Source: Methylobacterium variabile (lineage in GTDB: Bacteria; Pseudomonadota; Alphaproteobacteria; Rhizobiales; Beijerinckiaceae). Taken from it: 64,000 nt of DNA. Shown piece after piece: positions 34,036-44,178 of this stretch (positions within the stretch are counted from its first letter, which is position 1; the number at the start of each line of letters is the position of its first letter). Position numbers and translations under genes: made by a program. The notes below the pieces were generated by a model that was not told the origin of the DNA, ran no database searches, and saw nothing but the letters and a program-made list of their open reading frames with translations. The stretch lies in contig NZ_LABY01000184.1 in assembly GCF_001043975.1 (NCBI RefSeq), positions 1 to 64,000 of the forward strand. The letters run 5' to 3'.

Positions 34036-34673
34036 TCGCTCAAGCGCACCGGCGATTTCACGTGGTAGGCGGCGGCAAGCCGCGCGCCCTGCTCCGCCTG
34101 GTCATCGGGCGGCGTCCAGATCATGTCGAACACCGCCTCGCGCGGACGCAGGTTCGGAGCCGGGTTGCGATGGCAGTCGAGGCACCAGCCCATGGTCAGG
34201 GGCGCCACCTGGCGCACCAGCTTCATGGTCTGGACCGCGCCGTGGCAGGTCGCGCAGCCGACGCCCTTGGCGACGTGGACCGAGTGATTGAAGTAGACGT
34301 AGTCCGGCAGGGCGTGGACCCGCCGCCAGACCAGCGGCCGCCCCTCGGCGAGGCTGGTGCGAACGGGGGCCAGCATCGGCGCGTTGGTCCAGATCTGCGA
34401 GTGGCAGCTCATGCAGGTCTCCGTCGGCGGGATGCCCGCGAAGGCGGCCTTCTCGACCGAGGTGTGGCAGTAGCGGCAATCGATCCCGAGCCCGCCGACG
34501 TGATGCTCGTGGCTGAACGGCACCGGCTGCTCGCGGGTCACGTCCTGGGCGGTGGCGTAGGGCGAGCGCCACAGGGTGGTGGCCATCCCGACCGCGAGGA
34601 CCGGAACGACGGCGATGCCCGCGAGGACGACGCGCGCCAGGGTGTCGGCACCGGGACGAAAGATCTGCGCCAT
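34014..34673 (-). CDS. actA: alternative complex III subunit ActA, pentaheme cytochrome c
   Basis: 219 residues. One N-terminal membrane anchor (VVLAGIAVVPVLAVGMATTL) is followed by a periplasmic domain with five heme c motifs: CRYCH, CMSCH, CATCH, CLDCH and a last CSICH at the very C-terminus. Several free His residues (FSHEHHVGG, NHSVHVAKG) are candidate distal ligands. It accepts electrons from the quinol-oxidising core and is the first gene of the act operon. The promoter should lie in the AT-rich stretch just upstream (34690-34760). Confidence 0.93.
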   Translation of the reverse strand: MAQIFRPGADTLARVVLAGIAVVPVLAVGMATTLWRSPYATAQDVTREQPVPFSHEHHVGGLGIDCRYCHTSVEKAAFAGIPPTETCMSCHSQIWTNAPMLAPVRTSLAEGRPLVWRRVHALPDYVYFNHSVHVAKGVGCATCHGAVQTMKLVRQVAPLTMGWCLDCHRNPAPNLRPREAVFDMIWTPPDDQAEQGARLAAAYHVKSPVRLSECSICHR

Positions 34674-35174
34674 TCCGCCTGCGCTTTCGCTCCCCGATCC
34701 CGGACGGCGTTCGCGCGCCGTGCCATATCTTTATACTCAATATATGTATTTAGGTTCCGTCGACGGGAGCCGGGGAACCGCCGCGGCGGGTGCGAAGGGG
34801 GCGAGCCCGCCGTCCTCGCCGCCCCGGATGGCCTCGACCGCTTGGACGTCCTGGCTAATCTCCGCTCGCCTGAAAAATTCGACCCGCACGCATCCTGCAT
34901 CGCATGAGCTGACAGTATTCAGCAATTAACATGGTTTAAGAGCACGATATTTCCGGGCCGGGGGGGCGGAACGAGATGTTCAATAAGCTGTTGGCTGCAA
35001 CAGGCAGGAAGGCCGCGCCATGACGGCCAGTCAAGCCATGACGCGGGACGTCTCCTCGCGCAACCCGAGCCGACGGTCCCCGACATCGCGAATACGCTGG
35101 CGGATGCCGGCACCGGGCCGGTCGCCGAGAGCGAGCGTATCGTCGGCAGGTCGGCCACAGGCGGAGGAACGCGA
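34674..35174. promoter_or_regulatory. divergent control region between actA and the YdeP-like gene
   Basis: 501 bases without a convincing gene. The AT-rich part 34715-34760 (CATATCTTTATACTCAATAT) is the likely promoter area of the act-caa3 operon on the minus strand. Towards the YdeP-like gene, the frame upstream of its start is open for several dozen codons but has no start. A tiny 15-codon frame at 34977 is not convincing. Confidence 0.4.
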
Positions 35175-37511
35175 ATGCACGGCGAGGAAGACATCGCCCA
35201 TTACGACGGCCCCTCCGGCGGCTGGGGTTCCGTGCGGGGCATCTCCCGGATCTTCGGCAAGGAGTGGGCGACGCCGCTCGCCACCGAGACCCTGTTCCGG
35301 CAGAACAAGCCCAAGGGCTTCATGTGCGTGTCCTGCTCCTGGGCGAAGCCCGCGAACTACCATCCCTTCGAGTTCTGCGAGAACGGCGCCAAAGCGACCC
35401 TGTGGGAGTTGACCACGCGGCGCTGCACGCCCGAGTTCTTCGCCAAGCACACGGTCACGGAACTGCGGGAGTGGACGGACTACGACCTCGAACAGCAGGG
35501 CCGCCTGACCCATCCGATGCGGTACGATCGCGCCAGCGACAAGTACGTGCCCTGCGGCTGGGACGAGGCCTTCCGGGAGATCGGGTCGGAGCTGAGGCTC
35601 CTCGACCCGAAATCGGTCGTGTTCTACTCGTCGGGGCGCGCGAGCCTGGAGACGTCCTACCTCTACGCGCTGTTCGCCCGGCTCTACGGCTGCAACAACC
35701 TGCCCGACTCCTCCAACATGTGCCACGAGACCACCTCGGTGGCGCTCAAGAAGGTGATCGGCGCGGGCGTCGGCACGGTGGTGTTCGACGATCTCCAGAA
35801 CTGCGACGCGATGTTCTTCTTCGGCCAGAACACGGGGTCGAACAGCCCGCGCTTCCTGCACCCGCTGCAGGAGGCGGCCAAGCGAGGCGTGAAGATCGTC
35901 ACCTTCAATCCCGTGCGCGAGCGAGGCCTGGAGTTCTTCACCAACCCGCAGAGCCCGGTCGAGATGCTGACGGGCAAGGAGACCCGCATCAGCATCCAGT
36001 ACCACCAGGTCCGGCCCGGCGGCGACATCGCCGTGCTCATGGGGATCTGCAAGCACGTCTTCGCGGCCGATGACGAGGCGCGCAAGCAGGGCAGGCGCGT
36101 GCTCGACGTCGATTTCATCGCGCAGCACACCAGCGGTCTCGAGGCCTTCGAGGCGAAGGTCCGGGCGACCGGCTGGGACCAGATCGAGCGCGAATCGGGG
36201 CTGAGCCGGCAGGATATCGAGGCCGCCGCCCAAGTCTACGTCGAGGCGGATCGCGTCATCGGCATCTACGGCATGGGCCTGACGCAGCACATGCACGGCT
36301 TCGAGAACGTTGCACTGTTCGTGAACATGCTGCTGCTGAAGGGCAATATCGGTCGCGACGGCACCGGCATCTCGCCGGTGCGCGGCCATTCCAACGTCCA
36401 GGGACAGCGCACGGTCGGCATCACGGAAAAACCCGAGCTGGTGCCGCTCGACCGCTACGCGGCTCAGTTTGGCTTCGACCCGCCGCGCGACAAGGGCATG
36501 AATACGGTCGAGGCCTGCGAGGGCATCCTGTCCGGCAAGGTCCGGAGTTTCTTCGGCCTCGGCGGCAATTTCGTGCGCGCCATTCCCGATCGCGACCGCA
36601 TGGAAAAGGCCTGGACGACGATGCGCCTTACCGTGCAGGTCGCCACCAAGCTCAACCGCTCCCACCTGGTGAACGGCGAGATCGCCTACCTGCTGCCCTG
36701 CCGCGGCCGCACCGAGGAGGACGTGCAGGCGAGCGGGCCGCAGGCCGTCAGCATGGAGGACACCTTCAGCTGCATCTACGGCTCGCTCGGACGCCGCACG
36801 CCCGCCAGCGAGCACCTCAAGTCCGAGGTCGACATCGTGGCGGGCTTCGCCAAGGCGACGCTCGCACCTAACCCGAAGGTAAAATGGGACGAGTGGGTCG
36901 GCGATTACGGGCTGATCCGCGACCTGATCGCCGAGACCTACCCCGAGCAGTTCCACGGCTTCAACGAGCGGATGTGGACGCCCGGCGGGTTCTACCGGGG
37001 CAACTCGGCCCGCGAGCGGATCTGGAAGACGCAGAGCGGCAAGGCCGACTTCACGACGCCCGAGACGCTGTCGGCGACCGGCTGGCCGGACGCGCCCGGC
37101 CGCTACCGGCTGATCACGATGCGCTCGAATGACCAGTTCAACACCACCATCTACGGTTACAGCGACCGCATGCGGGGGATCGAGGGCACGCGCGACGTGC
37201 TCCTCATCAACCCCGACGAGATGCGGCGGGCGAACCTGCAGGAGGGTCAGGTCGTTTCGCTCGTCGGCGATGCCGAAGACGGGGTCGAGCGCGCCGTGTG
37301 TGGCCTCAAGGTGGTGCCGTTCGCCCTGCCTGATGGCTGTCTCGGTGCCTACTACCCCGAGATGAACCCGCTGATGCCGCTCTCGCACCACGACGGGCCG
37401 TCGAAGACGCCGGCCGCCAAGTCGGTGCCGGTGCGGATCCGGGCATCGGGCGAGCGGGGGGATGTCACGGACAGGCGCGAGCCGCCGGGGCACACGACGC
37501 ATCCGGTGTGA
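35175..37511 (+). CDS. FdhF/YdeP-family molybdopterin oxidoreductase
   Basis: 778 residues of the formate-dehydrogenase-alpha-like YdeP group, cytoplasmic by lack of a signal. The N-terminal GFMCVSCSWAKP holds a Cys pair. FYSSGRASLETSYLYALFAR, CNNLPDSSNMCHETTSVALK and MFFFGQNTGSNSPRFLHPLQ match the bis-MGD-binding domains, and the late NDQFNTTIYGYSDRMRGIEG is the C-terminal cofactor barrel. Its substrate is unknown; in enteric bacteria YdeP is linked to acid resistance. The ATG at 35175 follows GGAGGAA at good spacing. It diverges from the act operon and has a DUF4396 gene downstream. A large open frame on the opposite strand is a shadow. Confidence 0.92.
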   Translation: MHGEEDIAHYDGPSGGWGSVRGISRIFGKEWATPLATETLFRQNKPKGFMCVSCSWAKPANYHPFEFCENGAKATLWELTTRRCTPEFFAKHTVTELREWTDYDLEQQGRLTHPMRYDRASDKYVPCGWDEAFREIGSELRLLDPKSVVFYSSGRASLETSYLYALFARLYGCNNLPDSSNMCHETTSVALKKVIGAGVGTVVFDDLQNCDAMFFFGQNTGSNSPRFLHPLQEAAKRGVKIVTFNPVRERGLEFFTNPQSPVEMLTGKETRISIQYHQVRPGGDIAVLMGICKHVFAADDEARKQGRRVLDVDFIAQHTSGLEAFEAKVRATGWDQIERESGLSRQDIEAAAQVYVEADRVIGIYGMGLTQHMHGFENVALFVNMLLLKGNIGRDGTGISPVRGHSNVQGQRTVGITEKPELVPLDRYAAQFGFDPPRDKGMNTVEACEGILSGKVRSFFGLGGNFVRAIPDRDRMEKAWTTMRLTVQVATKLNRSHLVNGEIAYLLPCRGRTEEDVQASGPQAVSMEDTFSCIYGSLGRRTPASEHLKSEVDIVAGFAKATLAPNPKVKWDEWVGDYGLIRDLIAETYPEQFHGFNERMWTPGGFYRGNSARERIWKTQSGKADFTTPETLSATGWPDAPGRYRLITMRSNDQFNTTIYGYSDRMRGIEGTRDVLLINPDEMRRANLQEGQVVSLVGDAEDGVERAVCGLKVVPFALPDGCLGAYYPEMNPLMPLSHHDGPSKTPAAKSVPVRIRASGERGDVTDRREPPGHTTHPV

Positions 37512-37622
37512 CGGGGAGTGGCGCGCCCTGACGTGACGAGCGGCGTCGGATAGGCTTGTCCGCCCTCTCGGAACAAGGCCAGCGCACTTCCGTTGCGCCC
37601 CTTTCCAGCGAAGGGGCCCCTC

Positions 37623-38339
37623 GTGTTTCCTGCCTGGCTCGACGCCCTCTCCCTCGCCGCCCTGCTGGTCGGCGCAGTCTGTGCGTTGATCGTCTCCATC
37701 GACGTAATCCGGCGCCCGCAGCACATGACGGTCATGAACGTGGTTTGGCCCGTCACGGCCCTGTTCGGCACTGGGGCGGTCGTCTGGGCGTACTTCCGCT
37801 ATGGCCGGATGGCGAGCAGGGCGGCGCATCACGCGGCGTCGACCCACAGAACCGAGGCACCCTTCCCGGTGATGGTCGGCAAGGGCGCGCTCCATTGCGG
37901 CAGCGGCTGCATGCTGGGCGACGTCGCCGCCGAGTGGCTGGCCTTCCTGGTGCCGGCGGTGGCGGTCTGGTTCGGCTGGAAGTCGCTCTTCTCCGAGAAG
38001 ATGTATGCGGTCTGGATCCTCGACTTCCTGTTCGCCTTCGGGCTCGGCATCGTGTTCCAGTACTTCGCGATCGTGCCGATGCGCAGTCTCCCGCCGGGCG
38101 AGGGGATCGTCGCGGCCCTGAAGGCCGACACCGCCTCGCTGGTCGCCTGGCAGGTCGGCATGTACGGCTTCATGGTCTTCGCGCAATTCTACCTCTTCGG
38201 GCACCTGCTCGGGCACCGCGCCGCGGTGAACACGGCCGAGTTCTGGTTCGCCATGCAGGGCGCCATGATCGCCGGCTTTTTCACGAGCTATCCGGTGAAC
38301 TGGTGGCTGGTGCGGTCGGGCATCAAGGAGCGGATGTAG
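37623..38339 (+). CDS. DUF4396 membrane protein
   Basis: 238 residues with six or seven membrane helices and conserved-looking HCGSGCMLGDVAAEW, FLFAFGLGIVFQYFAIVPM and QVGMYGFMVFAQFYLFG. This matches the DUF4396 family of unknown role. Its short Cys/His motif GALHCGSGC could bind metal. The start is chosen as GTG 37623-37625, which follows AAGGGG at six bases; TTG at 37593 would add 10 residues. It is 111 bases downstream of the YdeP-like gene and probably cotranscribed. Confidence 0.8.
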   Translation: MFPAWLDALSLAALLVGAVCALIVSIDVIRRPQHMTVMNVVWPVTALFGTGAVVWAYFRYGRMASRAAHHAASTHRTEAPFPVMVGKGALHCGSGCMLGDVAAEWLAFLVPAVAVWFGWKSLFSEKMYAVWILDFLFAFGLGIVFQYFAIVPMRSLPPGEGIVAALKADTASLVAWQVGMYGFMVFAQFYLFGHLLGHRAAVNTAEFWFAMQGAMIAGFFTSYPVNWWLVRSGIKERM

Positions 38340-38385
38340 CCGCGCCACCCGGACGGCCGATCGCGGCAATGAAGCCCCACATCGA

Positions 38386-40545
38386 TCAGCAGTAATCGAC
38401 CGCGGTGGCGAAGGGCTGTCGAACCAGCTTCACCCCCTCGCCGCCCAGGATCTCGATGCAGGTCTCCCGGTCGTGGCGGAACACGCGCAGATCGACCTTC
38501 TGTTTCCTGACGCTGAAATCCGCCAGGGTGAGTTCCGGCAGCCAGTCCGGCAGGTACGGGTCGGTCAGGATCGTGTGGGATTTGGCATCCACCCAGGTGC
38601 CCATCAGGGCATGCAGCAGGCTGAACACCGAGCCCGCCGCCCACGCCTGCGGGACGTTCGCACCGCGATACTGCACCGGGAACGGTGACTCGGCCCGGCT
38701 CGTCCCGGCGAACACCTCTGGGAGACGGTTTAGCATGAAGCGCTCGCCCGCTGCGATCAGGCCAGCCGCGATGCGGGCCGCCTCGGTGCGAAAGCTGTAC
38801 TGAGCCAGTCCGATCGCGATCAGGCCGTTGTCGTGCGGCCAGACTGCTCCGATCTGATAGTCGTGTGGATTGTAGGCCGGATGATCCGCCGACAGCGTGC
38901 GCACGCCCCAACCGCTGAACATGTCCTCGGCCATCAACCGACGCGCCACGGCCGCAGCCCGCTCGGGGGGCACGATCCCCGACCACAGCAGGTGACCGGG
39001 GTTCGAACTGACGCTCATCACCCGCCGCTTCTCGGGGTCGAGGCACAAGGCGTAGAACTGCGCGTCCTCGTCCCAGAAGGTGGCGTTGAAACGGCGATGC
39101 AGATCGTGCGCCTTCTCCCTCAACGCGCGGGCCTGATCCGCCCGGCCGAGTGCGTCGTACATCGCGGCCATCCGGCGCCACGCGTCGTAGACGTAGCCCT
39201 GTAACTCGCACAGCGCCTTCGGCGCGGGCACGTCGTTGCCGTTCTCGTCGAGGACGGCATTGTCCGCGTCCTTCCAGCCCTGGTTCTCGGCTCCGTCGGT
39301 TGCGCGGCGCCGGTACTCCTGGAACCCGTCTCCATCCAAGTCCCCGTCTGCGTCGATTCAGGCAAGGCAGCGCTCGGCAGTGACAAGGTGGCGCTCGATC
39401 AGGCCGCGGTCGCCCGTGTACTGCCACGCGCGATGCAGCAGGATGAGGTAGAGCGGCGTGGCGTCGGCGGTGCCGTAGTACGGCCAGTACGGGTTCAGGT
39501 GCAGGCTGGCTATCTCGCCGCGGCGCAGTTCGTGCGGGATCTTGCCCGGCTGCATGTCTCGCGAATCGTCCGCCTCGGTGGCTTGGTAACGGGCCAGCAG
39601 CTCAAGCGCACCGCGAGCGAAGTCCGGGTAGATCGGCACGGTCTGGATCGCGGTGATCAGGCTGTCGCGCCCGAACAGGGCGGCGAACCACGGGATGCCG
39701 GCAGCCGGCACGAAGTTGTTGAAGTCCGTGCCCTCGAAGGGCAGCCGCAGAGCGGCGAGGTCGTCGAAGGACTGGTCGTAGAGCTGCTGCAGGCCGATGT
39801 GCGGCGTGCGCAGGCGCGTGGCCCCATCGCGCCAAGCCTGAAGGCCGACGCTCGGCCCGGACCGTTCGCGCTCAGCGAACCTGAGGCCCGGTCCGTCGAG
39901 CGTTCGGTCACCATCGATCCAGCAGTAGTCGAGGTCAGTGCTCCAAGACCGCCGGGGATCGAGTTCGAGCAGGAAGCACAGCGCGCCGTCGCGCAGGACT
40001 GGCCGATGTGCGCCGTCCGCCGGACCGACCGAAAGCCCGCGACGGAAGCTGCCGTTGGTGTGGACCGTCGTGATGCAGCCCTTCTCGCAGGACCAGCGGC
40101 TGCAGGTTTGGCCGCGCGTGACGATCCGGCGAGCCTTCACGTCGAAGAGGTCGGCGAAGTCGCAGGAGAAGCGCACGGCGAGGGAGAGGCGCACGGGGAT
40201 GCGGTTGTGGTTGCGCACCGTGAGCGTCTCGCGCATGCCGCCCTGCTCGAGCAGGCGCGACAGGGTGAGGCTGATGCTGCCGGCGGGCACCTCGCCGTCG
40301 TCTTTGGGCAGGACCGGGTTCACCAGCACGACCTGAGCGGCGAAGGGGTCGGTGGCAGCGGAATTCAGCACTTGCCAGGGCCGGTCGTCGACCGTCGCCA
40401 TCCAGGCACTGACGAGGCGGGTGTCGCGGAAGAACAGGCCGCGTTCGCTCGGCTGATGGATCTGGCCATCGATCTCGGTGATGAGCACGCTCTCGCCGAC
40501 GTTGATGGTGATCTGAGCCGGACCGACGCCGATCTCGTAGGCCAT
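38386..40545 (-). pseudogene. amylo-alpha-1,6-glucosidase-like protein, split by an in-frame UGA
   Basis: From ATG 40543-40545 the frame gives 395 residues. The N-terminal glycogen-debranching-type domain (VGESVLITEIDGQIHQPSER, FFRDTRLVSAW) and the start of the (alpha/alpha)6 barrel (WFAALFGRDSLITAIQ) are present, ending at TGA 39358-39360 (AERCLA). The same frame carries on for 323 more codons with barrel sequence (GDGFQEYRRR, NPGHLLWSGIV, NPHDYQIGAVWPHDNGLIA) to the stop at 38386. At the TGA the family usually has Trp, so TGG to TGA is the likely change. Intact, it would be a 719-residue enzyme that removes alpha-1,6 branches or acts on storage glycan or oligosaccharides. Confidence 0.82.
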
Positions 40546-41074
40546 GCACGCGCCTCTCCGCGAAATGCCCAGCGACGCCGGAGCACAGCCGGCTTGATCT
40601 GAACGCACGACACTGCCTGGAAGATCGCCCGTGGTGTGCGAGTTTCAGCAGTCAAATTCGGGGTACGACGCCGTCTCGTGGCGACCGCACGACGCTCCAG
40701 ACTCTCCGAGCCGTCATGTCGCCCGTCGTCATCCACGCAGGCCGTGGGAGGGCATGAAAGGGGGAGAGCGAGAAAGATATTGCGCCCGATTAAGTCGGCG
40801 CGTCACGGTACATTCATCAGGGCGGTCAAGCGGTGTCCGTCCCGTGTGCTTTAGAAATCCCGAGGCTACAGAAGAGTCCCAGCACAAACTCGTGTCGGGG
40901 TCTTTCGCGCTTGCGGGTACGTTGGATAGCAAGCTCGGCGGACAGGATCGCGCAGCGCGGGCAATATGGATCGAGCTTGCAGCCCACCGTCAGCGACCTG
41001 GCCGCTCACGTGAGCATGTCAGGACTGGAGCGGAGCGGGGCAGCTCTCGACCGGGCGGCCCCGTTCTGCCCGCG
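40546..41074. other. gap without a recognisable gene
   Basis: 529 bases between the glucosidase-like gene and the DUF892 gene. It should contain the promoter of the former. Several short open frames exist, but none has a plausible start signal or protein-like composition. No repeat or RNA gene is seen. Confidence 0.35.
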
Positions 41075-41578
41075 TCAGGCCGCCTTCTGGTTGACCTTGC
41101 TGTCGGCCATGGCTGTCAGCTTGGCGTCAGTCGCCTTCTCCTCCTCGAGGTTCTGCTGGAGCACACTGGCGCAGTCCGCCCGGCCGAGCTGCTTGGCCCA
41201 GGCGATGAGCGTGCCGTAGCGGGTGATCTCGTAGTGCTCCACCGCCTGCGCTGACGCGAGCAGGGCCGCGTCGAGGACCTTCTTGTCGCCGATGTCGCCA
41301 GCCGTCTCGTTTGCTTCCTTGATAATGCCGTCGATGGCGGGGCAGTCCACCGCCTTCGGTGAGTGCCCGTGCATCTGGAACACCTGCTCTAAGCGCTTGA
41401 TCTGGCCTTCCGTTTCGCGCAGGTGGGTCTCGAAGCCTTGTTTCAGTTGTGGATCTGTCGCCTTAGCGATCATCTTAGGCAAAGCTTTGGTAATCTGGGT
41501 CTCGGCGTAGTAGATGTCCTGCAGCGTGTGGACGAACAGGTCGTCCAGGGTCTTGATGTCGGCGGTGAACAGGCCCAT
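41075..41578 (-). CDS. DUF892/YciE-like ferritin-type stress protein
   Basis: 167 residues predicted as a four-helix bundle of the ferritin-like DUF892 (YciE/YciF) family. The start MGLFTADIKTLDDLFVHTLQ and the Glu/His-bearing helices (IYYAETQITKALPKM, HLRETEGQIKRLEQVF, AVEHYEITRYGTLIAWAKQL, EEEKATDAKLTAMAD) are characteristic and supply potential di-iron ligands. Such proteins are induced by osmotic or general stress; the catalytic role is unproven. ATG 41576-41578 is preferred over longer starts. Confidence 0.88.
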   Translation of the reverse strand: MGLFTADIKTLDDLFVHTLQDIYYAETQITKALPKMIAKATDPQLKQGFETHLRETEGQIKRLEQVFQMHGHSPKAVDCPAIDGIIKEANETAGDIGDKKVLDAALLASAQAVEHYEITRYGTLIAWAKQLGRADCASVLQQNLEEEKATDAKLTAMADSKVNQKAA

Positions 41579-42026
41579 GGCGGCGCGCCTCCGGCAGAGT
41601 GGCCCGCGCGATGCGAGCCTTGTGTGGGACAACGCCGGGGGCGAGACCGAGTTCGGCATCCGAGGCTTGGTCGGCGTCGGGATCGAAGAACGGAGGTGGG
41701 CCTGCGCCTCCGTTGCAGCGTACCAACCAAGTCAGCTGTCTAGCTCCGTATCCCGCGTCCACGTGGAGGCCTGAACAGGCGGCAAGGGCTCCGATTGCCA
41801 AGTTTAGCACACCCCGCTCGTCGCTATGATCGTTACGATGGTTCGCCCGACCCGCGACAGCACTCATGGACGGGCCGGACGACGTCGCTCCGCCAACCGA
41901 CCCTGATTGGATGTGTTCGAACCTGCGTCAACAATGCACGAGCCTTGGCAGCATCCGGTGAAGCCGCAAGTGGGGGAGCAGCCTGATACCCTGCAGCGGA
42001 TAACAGGGCAGCCTTCTATAGGTCCG
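41579..42026. other. gap without a recognisable gene
   Basis: 448 bases between DUF892 and the catalase stop. It contains the DUF892 promoter side. I see no supported coding sequence, RNA gene or repeat. Confidence 0.35.
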
Positions 42027-44132
42027 TCACACGGCCTGGACAGCCGCCTCTCGAGGCCAGTGGCGCAACGTGACACACGCCTTCAGGAATGTGGCCGTGT
42101 CCTCTGGACCATGCAGGGCGACGAAGCCCTCGTCCAGCTCCGTAAGCCCCGCCTTCTCGAACAGTGGTTTGGCCGAGTCGGCATAGGCGATGAACTTGGC
42201 GTGCGCGTAGGCGTCGCTGACGAAGTCCTTCGCGGTCGCCTCGTTTGCCAGGAGCTGGGCGCCATCGGCGGAGGGCAGGACAGCCACTGCATCATAGAGC
42301 ACGGACGGACCGCCGTTCACCTTCTGATGCGCCGGATGATGACGGCCGTCGCTCGCGATGACGCCGCCGATCTTGGGCGCGACGAGTTCTAGCATCGCGC
42401 CAGCCTGCGCGACGGCGGACTGCAGCGCGGCGAGCAACCCGGCATCCACCCCATCCGTCACCAGGGCGCCGACCTTGCGCCCGGTGAATGCCTTCGGCGG
42501 GTTGCGCAGGATCGAGAGCGCCGGCGAGGGGGCCAAGTCTTTCACGACGGGTCGGGCCGGCTCGGCGGCAGGCGGCAGGTCGGCGAGGCCAAGTCCGTCG
42601 GCCACGCGATTGGCCAGATCCTCGTCCACATGCCGAAGGTGCGAGACCATCCGCGCCCGGATCGCCGGGGTTTCGACTTTGCTCAGCTCGAACACGAAGG
42701 CGTTCTTGATGTGCGTCTGCTCCGTTTCGGTCTGACTGATGTAGAACTGCCGGGCTTGGCTGTAATGATCGGCAAACAGTTCGGCACGCATCCGCCGCTT
42801 CGGCCCAGCCTCCTCGGCAGCGAAGGAGCGGAAGCCGCGTTCGCGCGACTCGCGCGGGCCGCCTGCCGCCCCCCAGGAGTTCGGCTCGTAGTTCGCCCGG
42901 CCCCGCGGATTGCGCATCGCCATGTGGCCATCCTGCTGGAAGTTGTTGACCTCCACCTTGGCCGCGTTGACCGGAATGTGCGTGAAGTTCGGGCTGCCGA
43001 GCCGCTTGAGCTGCGTGTCCAGGTAGGAGAAGTTGCGCCCCTGCAGCAGCGGGTCGTTGGTGAAGTCGATTCCCGGCACAATGTTCTGAGTGCAGAAGGC
43101 GACCTGCTCGGTTTCGGCGAAGAAATTATCGACGTTGCGGTCGAGGACGAGGCGGCCAACACGCCGCACCGGCAGCACCTCCTCAGGAATGATCTTGGTC
43201 GCGTCAAGCACATCAAACGGGAACTGGTCGGCAAAGGCGTCGTCGAAGAGCTGCATGCCGAGCTCCCATTCGGGGAAGTCGCCCGCCTCGATCGCGTTCC
43301 AGAGGTCCCGCCGGTGGTAGTCCGGATCGGCGCCGTTGATCTTGACCGCCTCGTTCCACACCACCGACTGAAGGCCGAGCTTCGGCTTCCAGTGAAACTT
43401 GACGTAGGTCGAGCGGCCTTCGGCGTTGACTAGCCGGAAGGTGTGGATGCCGAACCCCTCCATGAACCGGAACGAGCGCGGGATGGTACGATCCGACATG
43501 ATCCAGAGGGCCATGTGCGTGGCCTCCGGGGAGAGCGAGATGAAGTCCCAGAAATTGTCGTGGGCCGTCTGCGCCTGCGGGAAACCGCGGTCAGGCTCCT
43601 GCTTGGCGGCGTGGACCAGGTCTGGGAATTTGATGGCGTCCTGGATGAAGAAGATCGGAATGTTGTTTCCGACAAGGTCCCAGTTGCCGTTGCGGGTATA
43701 GAACTTAACTGCGAAGCCGCGGGCGACGTCGGGCGAGCCCTTGTTTCCCGCCACAGTCGAGAATCGCACGAAGACCGGCGTCCGCTCGCCCTTGCGCTGG
43801 AACAGGTCGGCCGCGGTCAGGTCGCTGAGCGGCTTGTAGGTCTCGAAGAAGCCGTGCGCGCCGAAGCCGCGGGCGTGCACGACCCGCTCCGGGATGCGTT
43901 CGTGGTCGAAGTGGAAGAGCTTCTCGCGGAAGTGGAAGTCCTCTAGCAAGGTCGGCCCGCGCGCCCCGACCTTAAGGGAGTTCTGGTCGTCTGCGACGGG
44001 AACGCCTTGCTGTGTGGTCAGCACGGGGACTTCGCCCTCTGCGACCTGATGGGTCTCGCCACCCGCGCCTCTCAGGATGGTCTCCTCGCCGAGCTTGGCT
44101 CTGGTGAGGTCACCGGAAATATGTGTGCCCAT
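42027..44132 (-). CDS. katE: large-subunit monofunctional catalase, KatE/HPII type
   Basis: 701 residues. The catalase core has the active His in [13 protein letters not shown], the active Asn in [20 protein letters not shown], and the proximal heme Tyr in [17 protein letters not shown]-terminal extension of about 150 residues ([20 protein letters not shown]) forms the flavodoxin-like domain that marks the large HPII class. It converts hydrogen peroxide to water and oxygen. The ATG at 44130-44132 follows AGGAG. A candidate stress sigma-factor promoter lies about 25-50 bases upstream. Confidence 0.95.
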   Translation of the reverse strand: MGTHISGDLTRAKLGEETILRGAGGETHQVAEGEVPVLTTQQGVPVADDQNSLKVGARGPTLLEDFHFREKLFHFDHERIPERVVHARGFGAHGFFETYKPLSDLTAADLFQRKGERTPVFVRFSTVAGNKGSPDVARGFAVKFYTRNGNWDLVGNNIPIFFIQDAIKFPDLVHAAKQEPDRGFPQAQTAHDNFWDFISLSPEATHMALWIMSDRTIPRSFRFMEGFGIHTFRLVNAEGRSTYVKFHWKPKLGLQSVVWNEAVKINGADPDYHRRDLWNAIEAGDFPEWELGMQLFDDAFADQFPFDVLDATKIIPEEVLPVRRVGRLVLDRNVDNFFAETEQVAFCTQNIVPGIDFTNDPLLQGRNFSYLDTQLKRLGSPNFTHIPVNAAKVEVNNFQQDGHMAMRNPRGRANYEPNSWGAAGGPRESRERGFRSFAAEEAGPKRRMRAELFADHYSQARQFYISQTETEQTHIKNAFVFELSKVETPAIRARMVSHLRHVDEDLANRVADGLGLADLPPAAEPARPVVKDLAPSPALSILRNPPKAFTGRKVGALVTDGVDAGLLAALQSAVAQAGAMLELVAPKIGGVIASDGRHHPAHQKVNGGPSVLYDAVAVLPSADGAQLLANEATAKDFVSDAYAHAKFIAYADSAKPLFEKAGLTELDEGFVALHGPEDTATFLKACVTLRHWPREAAVQAV

Positions 44133-44153
44133 CGCGATCTCCTGTGGCGGGGC

Positions 44154-44178
44154 AACCGCAGCCTGCGCCCGCTGTTCC
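44154..44178 (-). promoter_or_regulatory. candidate EcfG-type stress promoter of katE
   Basis: On the minus strand GGAAC (44178-44174) is followed, after 17 bases, by GTT (44156-44154; read CGGTT). Alphaproteobacterial general-stress promoters have GGAAC and a CGTT-like box at about this spacing. A transcript would start some 15 bases before the ribosome-binding site. The -10 match is imperfect. Confidence 0.35.

Noticed and set aside
34977-35024. 15-codon frame (MFNKLLAATGRKAAP) and the open frame before the YdeP-like start
   Set aside because: Too short and with no clear ribosome-binding site. The longer frame has no start codon.
35031-38369. 1112-codon open frame antisense to the YdeP-like and DUF4396 genes
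   Set aside because: It mirrors two well-recognised genes on the opposite strand. Its composition (His/Arg/Glu/Asp-rich with no domain) is typical of antisense shadow in GC-rich DNA.
28054-39360. UGA recoded as an amino acid
   Set aside because: Many intact genes in the window use TGA as a normal stop (for example subunits I and III), and no selenocysteine context was recognised.
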